Below are positions 33,249-42,512 of a stretch of DNA of 64,000 nucleotides, piece after piece (position 1 is the first letter of the stretch; every line of letters starts with the position of its first letter). This stretch comes from Chloroflexota bacterium (GTDB lineage Bacteria; Chloroflexota; UBA11872; VXOZ01). Made by a program: the position numbers and the translations under genes. The notes under the pieces are model-generated. The model was given only the letters and a program-made list of their open reading frames with translations, searched no databases and had not been told where the DNA came from. Location of the stretch: positions 84,997-148,996 of the forward strand of contig CATQHC010000006.1 in the NCBI GenBank assembly GCA_958295775.1. Reading direction: 5' to 3'.

Positions 33249-35119
33249 AGGGAGATTCCTTGAGTTTCTATGAGCAGGACAAAGAGCGCGAGCAGCGCGA
33301 GCATGGCAATCGCAATGTAGTAGCGCCGTTCGGCCGCGGCAGACGTTCTGCCGAGAAAAGTCAGAAAGCGCCCCAAGAGCACAAGTATGCTGTTTGGCGG
33401 CACCAGGAGCCTGTCCGCGGAGCCGCCGACGGAGCGCGTCATGGACGCCAATTGCCGCCGGTCGCGGGGATGCATGCGCCGCAACAACAGCACCGCAACC
33501 ACCCCCACGCCGCCGACCAACGCCGTTGCAACTGTGCTCTGGAGCAGCAGCGAGACCCAGGAGAGCCCTGGCGGATCCATCAGAACAGCATGGCTAATCG
33601 TGGTGACTGCCGGCCAAACGAGCACCGGAAACCGCCAATGCAGCACCGCCACAACAATGCCCACCGCGACGAATTGCCAGGCAAGATTGCTCTGATCGAG
33701 CATGACGTCGTCATGTCTCACGGAAGTCAACGGCGGATTGATGAACAGTCGTTGCATCCAGCGCCCAAAGGTGACAACCGTAGTAATGCCAAAGAGCACG
33801 ATAAGCGCCTGTATGGGAATGGACCACACCTCTCCCTCCACCGCAGTAAACAGGAGTGCGCGCGAGGCGGCGCTGAGGGGAAGCAGCACTCCCGCCAACG
33901 TCGAGATGCCGATTACTACAATAGCCGCCGGCAAGGCCCAGAGGGCGCGCTGGCTCTGGCGATTGATCGCCAAGAGCGAGGGACCTGCCGCCGCTACCAG
34001 CGCCATGCCGATTCCCCCACTGAACAGGATCAACGCTGCCGCAGCCATCGCTTGATAGGTGCCAATGGCAACTGCTATCGCGATGAGGCCGGCGTGTCCG
34101 ATCCAATTGACGGCGAGGAGCGACGCCAGCCTGCCCATTGCGAGCATCGCGGCAATCGAAAGCGCCAAACTCAGGCTGCCGACTATGAGCAGCGGCGTAG
34201 TAAAGGGAATAAACGGATCGGGACCGGAAATTACCATGAAACGCGCCACAACGTATACCGCGCCAAGCAGCATGATTCCCGCTACATTGGCATAGATTGG
34301 CGCAAGATGACTTCGCAATGAGGCGGCCCAACCGTGAAACGGCGGCCAACTGGCCCGCGCCGCTACCGCTGCCAGCACCAGACTTATCACCAAAGCGTCG
34401 AATACGCCCTCGGAAATACTGCTATACAGATACTGATCGCTGCGGCGCGACAGAATGAGAATTGCCGCGAGCAAGCCGTAACCTGAAAAGTGACTGACCA
34501 TGAGCAGGCGCACCGCCACCGCGCTCACCTGGGGCCGTTCCTCGCGCGGCAAGACCGCCAAGAAATAGTGGGCGAGACCCAGCGCTTCCCAAAAGACGTA
34601 GAGGAACAACAGGTTTTCCGAGAGCACTAGACCGCCGTACGCACAGAGCGTGAGCAGAATGAACGCGTAGGCTCTACCCATCTGGTCCCGGGAAAGCCGG
34701 GCCGCCGGGAGGGTCCAAAGAAAGCAGAGTATCAAAGCTGCGCCGAGCCAAAGAAAGAGCAAACTCACGGAGTCCAGCCGGAAGGAAAGCACTATCTCAT
34801 TGTTGAGCAGCGCAAGCCAGGTACCGACTTCGACTGCCAATGGGACGTCTGCGCGGAACGATGCGTAGACGGTGGTCTGGATGAGGAGTCCCGCGATGGC
34901 AACGGTGGCAACAATGGGGTAGACCGTTGTCCACGAGTTGGAAAGGCGCAGCACGACCACCAGCGGCCGCATCCAGCGCCAGAGCAACATACGTTGCTGC
35001 AGCCACGCGCTGCCGCGCACAACATAATCAGCGCCAATGAGAAGCAGGCTCAAGCCGAGGAAGACGATTGCGGGGCCAATCAACCAGGGAAGCGGCACGT
35101 TCGTGACAAGATCCTGCAC
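33245..35119 (-). CDS. NuoL/HyfB-like proton-translocating membrane subunit, divergent
   Basis: A 624-residue protein with about 16 membrane segments. The conserved glutamate helix is kept (ENLLFLYVFWEALGLAHYFL). The next functional region, normally KSAQFPFHxWLPDAMExPTPVSALLHSATMV, is altered to RASWPPFHGWAASLRSHLAP and YANVAGIMLL. The pump lysine is replaced by arginine, the acidic PDAM(E) block is lost, and the second histidine is lost. The protein probably still conducts ions but differs from complex I. It leads an overlapping three-gene unit on the minus strand. Confidence 0.75.
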   Translation of the reverse strand: MQDLVTNVPLPWLIGPAIVFLGLSLLLIGADYVVRGSAWLQQRMLLWRWMRPLVVVLRLSNSWTTVYPIVATVAIAGLLIQTTVYASFRADVPLAVEVGTWLALLNNEIVLSFRLDSVSLLFLWLGAALILCFLWTLPAARLSRDQMGRAYAFILLTLCAYGGLVLSENLLFLYVFWEALGLAHYFLAVLPREERPQVSAVAVRLLMVSHFSGYGLLAAILILSRRSDQYLYSSISEGVFDALVISLVLAAVAARASWPPFHGWAASLRSHLAPIYANVAGIMLLGAVYVVARFMVISGPDPFIPFTTPLLIVGSLSLALSIAAMLAMGRLASLLAVNWIGHAGLIAIAVAIGTYQAMAAAALILFSGGIGMALVAAAGPSLLAINRQSQRALWALPAAIVVIGISTLAGVLLPLSAASRALLFTAVEGEVWSIPIQALIVLFGITTVVTFGRWMQRLFINPPLTSVRHDDVMLDQSNLAWQFVAVGIVVAVLHWRFPVLVWPAVTTISHAVLMDPPGLSWVSLLLQSTVATALVGGVGVVAVLLLRRMHPRDRRQLASMTRSVGGSADRLLVPPNSILVLLGRFLTFLGRTSAAAERRYYIAIAMLALLALFVLLIETQGISL

Positions 35120-35300
35120 AGCCTATGCGCCTTCGAATTGCAGCGGACCAGCTTCTTCCTCAATTCATGGCAGCGCTCTGTCCGCGGTCTGCTCTATTGA
35201 GTATGGCGGGCCAGCCGCGCGAGCCGGTGGCTCACAGCGAGGCTCGCCTCTTCAATGTCCCACACGCCGTCGTGAAGTATTCCCCACGTCGTCGTGGAGC

Positions 35301-36764
35301 CTATACTTGGAAATACTCCCGCCAGCGGCGCGTCACGCGCCCCGTAATCTCCGGACTCATCTCGATGTCCGCCGGCCACTCGCGCGTAAAGCCCTCTTCC
35401 GCCGTCTTGCGTGTGGCATCCACGCCCATCTTGCCGCCGTAGTTCGGCAGCGGCGCGGCGTGATCGAGCGAGTCGACAGGCCCCTCTACGATTACTGTGT
35501 CCCGTTTCCAGTCCACGTTGTTCCCCATGCGGAACAGCACCTCGGAAGTGTTTTGAACATCAATGTCGTCATCCACCACCACGATGAGCTTCACGCACAT
35601 CATCTGATGCAAGCTCCAGAGCGCGTACATGGTCTTGCGGGCGTGGCCGGGGAAGCGCTTCTTGATGGCAACGAAGACAATGTTGTGGAAGACTCCTTCA
35701 TCCGGCAGTGCGATGTCTGCCACTTCCGGCACCATCATCTTGATGAGCGGCAAGAATATCCGTTCGGTGGCTTTGCCCATGTAAAGGTCTTCCATCGGCG
35801 GGCGGCCCACGATTATCGTCACGTAGATCGGGTCGCGCCGGTGGGTGATGGCAGTAACGTGAAAGACCGGGTACTCGTCCGCGGTGGAGTAGTAGCCCGT
35901 ATGGTCGCCAAAAGGCCCCTCCGTCGCGAACTCGCCTGGCTCCACATAGCCTTCCAACACGATCTCACTGTTGGCAGGCACCATCACGTCTACGGTTTTG
36001 CCCTTGACGAGTTGCACCGCCCCCCCGCGCAGGAACCCGGCAAAAAGGAATTCGTCGATGCCTTGGGGCAGCGGCGCGGTACCTGAGTAGACTGCGGCCG
36101 GCTCTGCGCCCAATGCTACCGCCAGTTGCAGCCGTTCCTTCTTCTCTACGCTGTCGTCGTAGTGCTCGCGGCCGCCTTTGTGCCGCTGCCAGTGCATCGC
36201 CGTGGTGTTCTTGCTGAGCACCTGCATACGGTAGCAGCCCACGTTGCGTTTGCCGGTGTTGGGATCGTAGCTGCACACAAGCGGCAGGGTGATGTACTTA
36301 CCCGCGTCCAGCGGCCAACACTTGATGATGGGCAGCATGCCGAGGTCTACCTCGTCACCGGTTAGCACTACCTCTTGGCACGGCGCGGCGTCGACAGCCT
36401 TGGGCGCGATTCTTGCCAATTTAAGGAGCTCACCACCGGCTTGCAGCTTGGCGCCGATTCCTTCCGGCGGACCCCCAAGCACGATTCCAAGCAGGCTCTC
36501 CAGCTTCTGCGGCAATTCTTCCCATGTGTCCGAACCCAATGCCCACGCCGTGCGCTGTTCCGAGCCAAACGTGTTGATGAGGAGCGGCACCTCCGAGCCC
36601 TGCACGTTCTCGAAGAGCAGCGCCGGTCCGCCTGCCTTGGTCACGCGGTCGGTAATCTCCGTAATCTCCAGCTCCGGGTCTACCGGCGCCGTGATGCGCT
36701 GTAGCTCGCCTCTCTCTTCGAGGAACCCAATAAACTCACGCAGGTCTTTAAACGTGGGTGGCAT
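35301..36764 (-). CDS. UbiD-family prenylated-flavin decarboxylase
   Basis: A 487-residue enzyme that removes (or adds) CO2 on aromatic or unsaturated acids using prenylated FMN made by UbiX. The start is the ATG at 36764 (MPPTFKDLREFIGFLEERGE), with AAGGAG upstream, the usual family N-terminus; a TTG at 36788 is in frame. Conserved regions include NVGCYRMQV (cofactor arginine), EGPFGDHTGYYS (catalytic acid region) and PNYGGKMGVDATRK. The matching UbiX is encoded 7 kb away at 43662. No other ubiquinone or menaquinone genes are here, so a catabolic substrate is likely. Confidence 0.92.
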   Translation of the reverse strand: MPPTFKDLREFIGFLEERGELQRITAPVDPELEITEITDRVTKAGGPALLFENVQGSEVPLLINTFGSEQRTAWALGSDTWEELPQKLESLLGIVLGGPPEGIGAKLQAGGELLKLARIAPKAVDAAPCQEVVLTGDEVDLGMLPIIKCWPLDAGKYITLPLVCSYDPNTGKRNVGCYRMQVLSKNTTAMHWQRHKGGREHYDDSVEKKERLQLAVALGAEPAAVYSGTAPLPQGIDEFLFAGFLRGGAVQLVKGKTVDVMVPANSEIVLEGYVEPGEFATEGPFGDHTGYYSTADEYPVFHVTAITHRRDPIYVTIIVGRPPMEDLYMGKATERIFLPLIKMMVPEVADIALPDEGVFHNIVFVAIKKRFPGHARKTMYALWSLHQMMCVKLIVVVDDDIDVQNTSEVLFRMGNNVDWKRDTVIVEGPVDSLDHAAPLPNYGGKMGVDATRKTAEEGFTREWPADIEMSPEITGRVTRRWREYFQV

Positions 36765-36949
36765 TTGCTGTCTACGCTTCTCCTTCAATCATGCAGAGCG
36801 CCGCTGGCTTGGACGATGCGGTATCGCCAGGCCTCTGCAATACAGGTTTCCACAAGGGTGATCTACTCTTCATAGGGCAACGACTTGGACACATCGGCCA
36901 AGCTGCCGGCCGGTCGAGACCGCAACACGCCGCTGGTGGCGGGCTCGTG

Positions 36950-37624
36950 CTACCTGTTTTCGCTCTCCTGCCGCGCCCGCACGATTTCCGCGCGCAATGC
37001 CCGTGTCGCTGCCGTCACACGCTCGAACCGGGCATCTAAGCCCTGCCAGTTTAGGAGTCCGGCGCCGACGCCCAGCGCCAGCGCACCATGCTGAATGTAC
37101 GTAGCGGCATTCTCAGTAGTGATCCCACCGGTCGGCAGCAACGGGATTTGACCGAACGGTCCCTGCAAATCCTTGAAGAACTGCGGGCCGACGATATTCG
37201 CGGGAAACACCTTCACAATGTGCGCCCCCGCCCGCAGGGCCGTAAACACCTCAGTGGGGGTGAACGCGCCGGGGACCACCATGCAGTCGCGCTCGTTCGC
37301 AAACCGCACAATCTCCGTATCGAGATGCGGCGACACGAAAAACTCGGCGCCGGCGGCGCGTGCGTTCTCCGCATCCGCCACCGAGAGCACGGTGCCGGCG
37401 CCAATTGCCATCTGCTCGCCCAGCGCCGCGCGCAGCGCGGCAATCATCTCCAACGCGTGCGGCGTATTGAGCGTGATTTCCATCACGTCTACCTCCGCCG
37501 CCAGCAGCGCCTCGCCGATGGGCACCGCCCAGTCAGGCGGCACGTTGCGAATGATCATTACCATGCCGGCGTCTCGGGTGCGTGCTACCTGCGCTTCCGC
37601 GCGCGTGCTCTGCAGAGTCTGCAT
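36950..37624 (-). CDS. 2-keto-3-deoxy-6-phosphogluconate/4-hydroxy-2-oxoglutarate type aldolase
   Basis: A class I aldolase of about 224 residues that splits KDPG or related 2-keto acids to pyruvate and an aldehyde. The start is taken as the ATG at 37624 (MQTLQSTRAEAQ); the frame continues to 37705 but adds a non-family tail. Catalytic residues are the glutamate in VMEITLNTP and the Schiff-base lysine in HIVKVFPANIVG; the phosphate loop LLPTGGITTEN follows. It lies near the DegT aminotransferase and UbiD genes, all on the minus strand. Confidence 0.9.
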   Translation of the reverse strand: MQTLQSTRAEAQVARTRDAGMVMIIRNVPPDWAVPIGEALLAAEVDVMEITLNTPHALEMIAALRAALGEQMAIGAGTVLSVADAENARAAGAEFFVSPHLDTEIVRFANERDCMVVPGAFTPTEVFTALRAGAHIVKVFPANIVGPQFFKDLQGPFGQIPLLPTGGITTENAATYIQHGALALGVGAGLLNWQGLDARFERVTAATRALRAEIVRARQESENR

Positions 37625-37897
37625 CTTACCGTTAACCTGGTTGGCTGCCTCGATCTGTGAGTCGCTCGCTGATTCGCGACCACGGCTCTCTATACTATAA
37701 ACCACTTGCCGCAGATTAATGCACTGCGCAATGTACCGGCGCTGGCACGAGCGGCACTAGCCTCACCTGGCTTCCTGCACAGTTCTGCTGAGCCCAGAGG
37801 TTTGGTGGGAACTTGGACTATGCGCAAGTCTCGCTTTGCAAAGACCACGCCAAAGCCCGTAGGTCCGATGGCGGGATGTAGCGGATACGATTGGAAC

Positions 37898-39181
37898 TCA
37901 GGCAAGCACCTGGGTGGCAACCTTCCAGAGGCCGTGGACCACGTCGGCGCAGTCTTCCTCTGTGTAGCTCGGCGCAATGCTGACAAGCACGGCGCGGGCC
38001 ATGATCGCTTCCGTGCGCGGGCACAGGCCGGGGCCGTACTCTTGAGTAAGGGAGCCAACTGCGGGACGGTAATTCTGCAGCGCTTCGCTGGTGTAGACCG
38101 GCTTGCCGCCGTACACGTGCCGCGCCGGGATGCCCTCCGCGCGGAGTGCCTTTACAAAGGGTCCGGTATTGGCGGGATCGTCCAGCAGCAGGCCGAACGC
38201 TACGCCCGCGACGCCGTTGGGATCGGGCAGGTGGCGGAGAGTCACGCCGGGCAGTCCCTGGGTCTCGCTCTTGATGGTGTCGTGCGCGTGTCGCATCCGG
38301 TCGATGATCCCCGGCAACTTGCGGAGTTGCGCCAGCGCGAGCGCCCCGGCAAGCTCGCCCATGCGGTAGACCTCGCCCGGGAAAGCGTCGAGTTGCCCCG
38401 GCGGATACGCAGTGAGATCGCCCATGGTGTCGTCCGGTGCGCTCGTTTCCACAGACATGCGCCCAAAGCGGTAGTTGCCGTGGTCGTGGTAGCGTACGGC
38501 GCGCTCGAACATTGCCGGATCGCTAGTGGTGACAAAGCCGCCTTCACCTGCGGTGATGATCTTGTTGACCTGCAGGCTAAACGCGCCCACGTCGCCCCAC
38601 GCGCCGATGGGCTTGTCCTTGTAGGCCGTGCCCGCCGACTGTGCGCAGTCCTCGATCACGCGGAGGTCGTGCCGCCGCGCAATGTCCATGATGGTATCCA
38701 TCTCAGCGGCAACTCCGCTCGTGTGCACCGGCATGATAGCGCGGGTGCGTGACGTGATGCGGTTTTCGATGTCGTCAGGATCAAGCGTGTACGACTCATT
38801 AACGTCGGCAAATACCGGTATCGCATGATGTGCCGCCACGGTGCCGGGCGAGGCGATGAAGGTGAGCGCCGGGACTATGACCTCGTCGCCGGGGGCTATG
38901 TCCAGCGCCTTTAGGCCGACTTTCAAGGCCGCGGTGCCGGAGGTCACCCCCAGGGCGTACGACGTGCCCATCATGCGGGCCGCTTCACGCTCTAATGCCG
39001 CTACCTTATCCGGCTCGTTCACGCCGTAGAAGCGGAACGGCGCCCGACGCTCCAGCACCTCTAGAATGAGTTCCCTTTCCTCATCACCAATGAGGCGCGC
39101 GCCGGGATAGCCGGTTTCCATGGGTGTGGTGCGCACCGGCTCACCGCCGTCTACCGCCAAGCGTTCGATTTTCGTTGCCAT
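37898..39181 (-). CDS. DegT/DnrJ/EryC1/StrS-family PLP aminotransferase
   Basis: A 427-residue PLP enzyme that usually aminates keto-sugars, or in some cases acts as a dehydratase or 3-amino-5-hydroxybenzoate synthase. The PLP lysine is Lys207 in FSLQVNKIITAGEGG; other family marks are SGTAALKVGLKAL, EDCAQSAGTAYK and the HDHGNYRFG loop. In this gene neighbourhood (KDPG-type aldolase, Gfo/Idh/MocA enzymes) a sugar-acid role is plausible. No nucleotide-sugar genes are nearby, so a cell-surface sugar pathway is not supported. Confidence 0.88.
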   Translation of the reverse strand: MATKIERLAVDGGEPVRTTPMETGYPGARLIGDEERELILEVLERRAPFRFYGVNEPDKVAALEREAARMMGTSYALGVTSGTAALKVGLKALDIAPGDEVIVPALTFIASPGTVAAHHAIPVFADVNESYTLDPDDIENRITSRTRAIMPVHTSGVAAEMDTIMDIARRHDLRVIEDCAQSAGTAYKDKPIGAWGDVGAFSLQVNKIITAGEGGFVTTSDPAMFERAVRYHDHGNYRFGRMSVETSAPDDTMGDLTAYPPGQLDAFPGEVYRMGELAGALALAQLRKLPGIIDRMRHAHDTIKSETQGLPGVTLRHLPDPNGVAGVAFGLLLDDPANTGPFVKALRAEGIPARHVYGGKPVYTSEALQNYRPAVGSLTQEYGPGLCPRTEAIMARAVLVSIAPSYTEEDCADVVHGLWKVATQVLA

Positions 39182-39230
39182 GTTCAGTTTCTCCTAACTG
39201 TCGGCTACCGGCGCCACATTGCGCTCACTG

Positions 39231-39257
39231 TAGGGGCACGACATGTCGTGCCCCTAC
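39231..39257. repeat. Family D palindrome (GGGGCACGACATGTCGTGCCCC)
   Basis: A near-perfect palindrome TAGGGGCACGACATGTCGTG followed by CCCCTA, in the spacer upstream of the aminotransferase. A second copy (GATATGTC core) is at 63135-63164. A separate CATTCCGGC-GAAA-GCCGGAATCC hairpin follows at 39359-39382. Confidence 0.75.
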
Positions 39258-39515
39258 GCATCTTCAAATCGCTATAGGGCAAGCCGCCCGACCACTCTTT
39301 CTACTGATGTCCCCGCTCGCTCGAGAGTTTCCTGTGTTTATGCAGACCAATTGCCCCGTCATTCCGGCGAAAGCCGGAATCCATCTTCTGTGTGCGCACC
39401 GACTGTTGAGGCCTTTCAAGTCCGGCGGGAAACTGCATTCTTGCCCCGTACCTGTACTCCGGCCTCCGCCGGAGTGACGGGCCTGACTACTGAGTTGGCG
39501 GGTAAAGAGATAAAA

Positions 39516-40370
39516 TCACCGCTTCTTGGTATGCAGATGCTTATCCTTCAAGATGACTTTCTCCGCCGTGCCGCCCATGATCGCCTCACGCTGCTCGTCG
39601 CTCATGGGGAATTCGCGCAGGAATTCAACTTGGGGCAGCGGTTGCCAGGGGTGGAGGTAATCGGTGCCGAGCATCAGCTTCTGCCAGTTGCGGTCAATGA
39701 ACCCGGGTGTAAAGTCGGGGTCGCGCGAGATGGCGTTGAAGCCTGAGCCTGCTGAAAGATCGCCGTACATGTTCGGGTATTCCTGCAGCAAGCGCTCCGT
39801 ACTGCCGCCGGGCGTAACCTTGCCCGGAGGATAGCCGACCCTGCTGGCGCGCTTGAAGTCGGCGGAAATCTCCGCCCACCACGCCGGGCCGTGACCCATG
39901 AAGACCGTATTGGGGCATTCCTTGAGTACGCGTTCCATCCCCGGCTGGCCGTCCTCGTCGGTGCAGAGGTTGAGGTCCAGATGCAGCATCACGGGCAAGT
40001 CGAACTCACCGGCAAGGGCAAAAAGCTCAATGGCGCGGGGATCGTCAATTGCCAAACCGTTCTTGTGTTCGCCGAAGCCCATGATGCCCCTGGCGACCAT
40101 TCTTTCCAGCAACATACGTTTGTTGACGGAGTTGCGCGGATCGATGACGCCAAACGGGATGAATCGCTCCGGGTACCGCTTCCAGTCCTCCAGCGCCTCC
40201 GCCGTCAGGAAGTATTCCGGAAACGACTCCGGACTCTCCAGCGGCAACAGCACTGACATATCCACGCCCATCTTGTCCATGCGGTTCACCATCTGGTCCG
40301 CCGACATGGTGAGCGCGTTTCCCATACTCCACCGCCCACGGCACGTGTGCGTGTGGACATCGATAACCAT
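39516..40370 (-). CDS. Amidohydrolase-2 family metal-dependent hydrolase/decarboxylase
   Basis: A 284-residue TIM-barrel enzyme. Metal ligands are visible: HTH in MVIDVHTHT at the N-terminus, His in VMLHLDLN, His in VFMGHGPAWW and Asp in LMLGTDYLHPW. Members include ACMSD-type and gamma-resorcylate decarboxylases and lactone hydrolases. With UbiD and UbiX nearby, an aromatic-acid path is possible. No signal peptide is present. Confidence 0.85.
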   Translation of the reverse strand: MVIDVHTHTCRGRWSMGNALTMSADQMVNRMDKMGVDMSVLLPLESPESFPEYFLTAEALEDWKRYPERFIPFGVIDPRNSVNKRMLLERMVARGIMGFGEHKNGLAIDDPRAIELFALAGEFDLPVMLHLDLNLCTDEDGQPGMERVLKECPNTVFMGHGPAWWAEISADFKRASRVGYPPGKVTPGGSTERLLQEYPNMYGDLSAGSGFNAISRDPDFTPGFIDRNWQKLMLGTDYLHPWQPLPQVEFLREFPMSDEQREAIMGGTAEKVILKDKHLHTKKR

Positions 40371-40816
40371 AGTGTGTTCTTACCTCCGAGATTGCTCAGA
40401 CTGGCTGTACTGCGTTTGCGATTACCTATGCTGTTAGGAGTATACCGTATTCGGTTGCCGCGCTTTGACGCACGGGCATTACGGATAGTCTTCAGGCACA
40501 AGCTTGCTATGACATCTTGAAGAGCGCCTTTGTTACAATCGGACGCGGACAGCTATATACTTAGTGCCAAGTCAACAACTAATACGTCCGTTCGCACTGA
40601 GTCTGTCTGCCCTGAGCTTGACGAAGGGTTGAAGCAGGAGCGGTACGAAGTTATCGCGAAGTACAGCCGTTCGCCCAGAGCTTGTCGAAAGGTAACGGCG
40701 GCCTAGGCGCGGACAGGTCTCCCGCTACCGCCCAATAGGTTTCCGCGCGTGTACAAGCGCATATCGGAAAGGTCTCCCCTCAAGAAGCCAGATAGTCCCC
40801 TTGGAGCAAATACACC
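40371..40816. other. Divergent intergenic region with family E repeats
   Basis: About 445 bases between the amidohydrolase and the D-threonine-aldolase-like gene. It contains two family E units in opposite phase: CCCTGAGCTTGACGAAGGGT near 40610 and CCCAGAGCTTGTCGAAAGGT near 40675. No gene is supported. Promoters of both divergent genes should be here. Confidence 0.5.
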
Positions 40817-41890
40817 GTGAATAAATTCGATCTCCCAACCCCGGCGCTCTGCATCGATATGGCTGCGGTCAGCCACAATCTGCGCACCATGCAGGACTTC
40901 GCCAATGAGGCCGGCGTGGACCTGCGTCCACACGCGAAGACGCACAAGAACCCCTTCTTTGCGCACATGCAGTTGGACCAAGGAGCGGTGGGAATCTGCG
41001 TGGCAAAGCTCAGCGAAGCGGCAGTAATGGTGGCAGGCGGCATCAAGGATATCCTGGTGACGAACGAAATTGCCGACCCGCGCAAGTTGCGCCAACTGGC
41101 CGGTCTCGCCCACTACGCCAAGATCACGCTGGCAGTGGACAATCTGCCCTGCGCCGCGGCGGCGGCGCGCGCCGCCATGGACATGGGCAGCACGCTGCAT
41201 CTGCTCATCGAGGTGGATAGCGGCTCGCTGCGCTGCGGCACCGCCCCCGGCGAGCCGACGCTGCTATTGGCGCGCGGCATCATGGAACTCGAAAGCGTGG
41301 TATTCGCCGGCGTGATGGGCTATGAGGGCCACTGCATGTTCATCGAGGACGACGACGAACGCAAGCGGATGGTGCACGAAGATCAGGAGAAACTCGTGGG
41401 GAGCGCCGAGCTAATTCGCGCACACGGCATTCCCGTGCCAACGGTCTCCGCCGCCGGTACCGGCACCTACGACCTGACCGGCAAATACCCCGGCATCACC
41501 GAGCTACAGCCCGGTTCATACATATTCATGGACGGACGCTACCGGCCGCTGCGACCGGAATTCCGCTGTGCGCTCACCGTGACATGCACGGTGATAAGCC
41601 GTCCCATACCGGAGCGCGTGGTGGTGGACGTGGGCATGAAGTCCCTCACCAACGAGTTTGGCATGCCGCTGGTGCTCAGCATTCCCGACTGCGAATTCTA
41701 CCGTGAGGGCGAGGAAAACGCCTGCATCCGCCTGGAAGACACCGGCCACCCCATCCGTCCCGGCGACCCGGTGGAACTCCTGCCCATGCACGGCGATACG
41801 ACCATTGCCGCCCACGACGAGTACCACCTCTGCCACGGCGAAGAGGTGGTGATGACGCTGCCGATACAGGGGCGGGGGAAGTTTCTGTAA
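40817..41890 (+). CDS. D-threonine aldolase/D-serine dehydratase-like PLP enzyme
   Basis: A 357-residue fold-type III PLP enzyme. The cofactor lysine is Lys41 in RPHAKTHKNP, at the N-terminal barrel (LPTPALCIDMAAVSHNL). The C-terminal metal site reads PMHGD with His325 and Asp327; the His-x-Asp pair is the pattern of D-threonine aldolases, whereas eukaryotic D-serine dehydratases use His-x-Cys. It would cleave D-3-hydroxy amino acids to glycine plus an aldehyde. No ribosome site is obvious before the GTG at 40817. Confidence 0.85.
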   Translation: MNKFDLPTPALCIDMAAVSHNLRTMQDFANEAGVDLRPHAKTHKNPFFAHMQLDQGAVGICVAKLSEAAVMVAGGIKDILVTNEIADPRKLRQLAGLAHYAKITLAVDNLPCAAAAARAAMDMGSTLHLLIEVDSGSLRCGTAPGEPTLLLARGIMELESVVFAGVMGYEGHCMFIEDDDERKRMVHEDQEKLVGSAELIRAHGIPVPTVSAAGTGTYDLTGKYPGITELQPGSYIFMDGRYRPLRPEFRCALTVTCTVISRPIPERVVVDVGMKSLTNEFGMPLVLSIPDCEFYREGEENACIRLEDTGHPIRPGDPVELLPMHGDTTIAAHDEYHLCHGEEVVMTLPIQGRGKFL

Positions 41891-42055
41891 GCTGATCCTA
41901 CCATCGGCTAATTCAGAGAATTGACTATCGCCGCTGTGCTTCATTACGTTGCATCCACAATCACTTTCTTAGCTTTGCACCACCATTAGCCCATTAGGTG
42001 CCTGTGCTCTACTGACTATGAATAGCTGAAAGACCAGTTAGATTGGAGGCCCATC

Positions 42056-42295
42056 GTGAGTTCAATGCCGACTTACAGAGAAATCCAGGAGTGTGCAGCT
42101 CAAGAGTTCGGTGTCCAACCATCCTCGGTAAAGACATGCTGCATTGCGAAGGTTAAGCGTGAGTTGGGCCTTACCGGGCGAATATCTTGGAATTCTAGTC
42201 CAGACCGAGACACTTTGAGATGCCCACCGCGCTACTTTGATGCGATCAGGCGTTGTATTACCTCTCGGCTCAGGTTGGGAGTCGACAGTCAGTAG
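42056..42295 (+). CDS. Small conserved-looking protein of unknown function
   Basis: A 79-residue basic protein (PTYREIQECAAQEFG, SVKTCCIAKVKREL, CPPRYFDAI). A GGAGG ribosome site six bases before the GTG at 42056 makes it a credible gene; an ATG three codons in is less well spaced. From memory it resembles a small family beginning PTYxEIQxYV, with KTCWIA and PCPPxxR blocks, of no known function; this needs a database search. It sits just upstream of the HNH-like membrane gene, which has its own promoter. Confidence 0.55.
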   Translation: MSSMPTYREIQECAAQEFGVQPSSVKTCCIAKVKRELGLTGRISWNSSPDRDTLRCPPRYFDAIRRCITSRLRLGVDSQ

Positions 42296-42509
42296 CATGT
42301 ACGGTGTTCAAACCGTGGCGACACTGTTAGCACTCGTAAGGAATTGCTGCTCAGACTCAAAGCAGAGGACTAGGAAACTGAGAGGGAACATATAGGAAAA
42401 CATTATACTTTAACTTGAAAAATCGCACAAATCATGGTATAATACTGCGCAAAAGTATAAGTCGAGAGTAGCAATTTCCAATATAGTGCCGTTGCAAGGA
42501 GGCCGTTTA
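42296..42509. other. AT-rich spacer with promoter
   Basis: The stretch 42360-42480 is markedly richer in A and T than its surroundings (for example TATAGGAAAACATTATACTT). It contains the near-consensus promoter described next. Confidence 0.6.
42415..42443 (+). promoter_or_regulatory. Near-consensus sigma-70 promoter of the HNH-like membrane gene
   Basis: TTGAAA (42415-42420), exactly 17 bases, then TATAAT (42438-42443). This is the strongest promoter seen in the window. Transcription would start near 42450, giving a leader of about 60 bases before the AAGGAGG ribosome site at 42496-42502. Confidence 0.8.
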
Positions 42510-42512
42510 GTG

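Noticed and set aside
33167..34321. 384-codon plus-strand frame opposite the NuoL-like gene
   Set aside because: Very Arg/Gln/His-rich, the expected mirror of a hydrophobic membrane protein gene.
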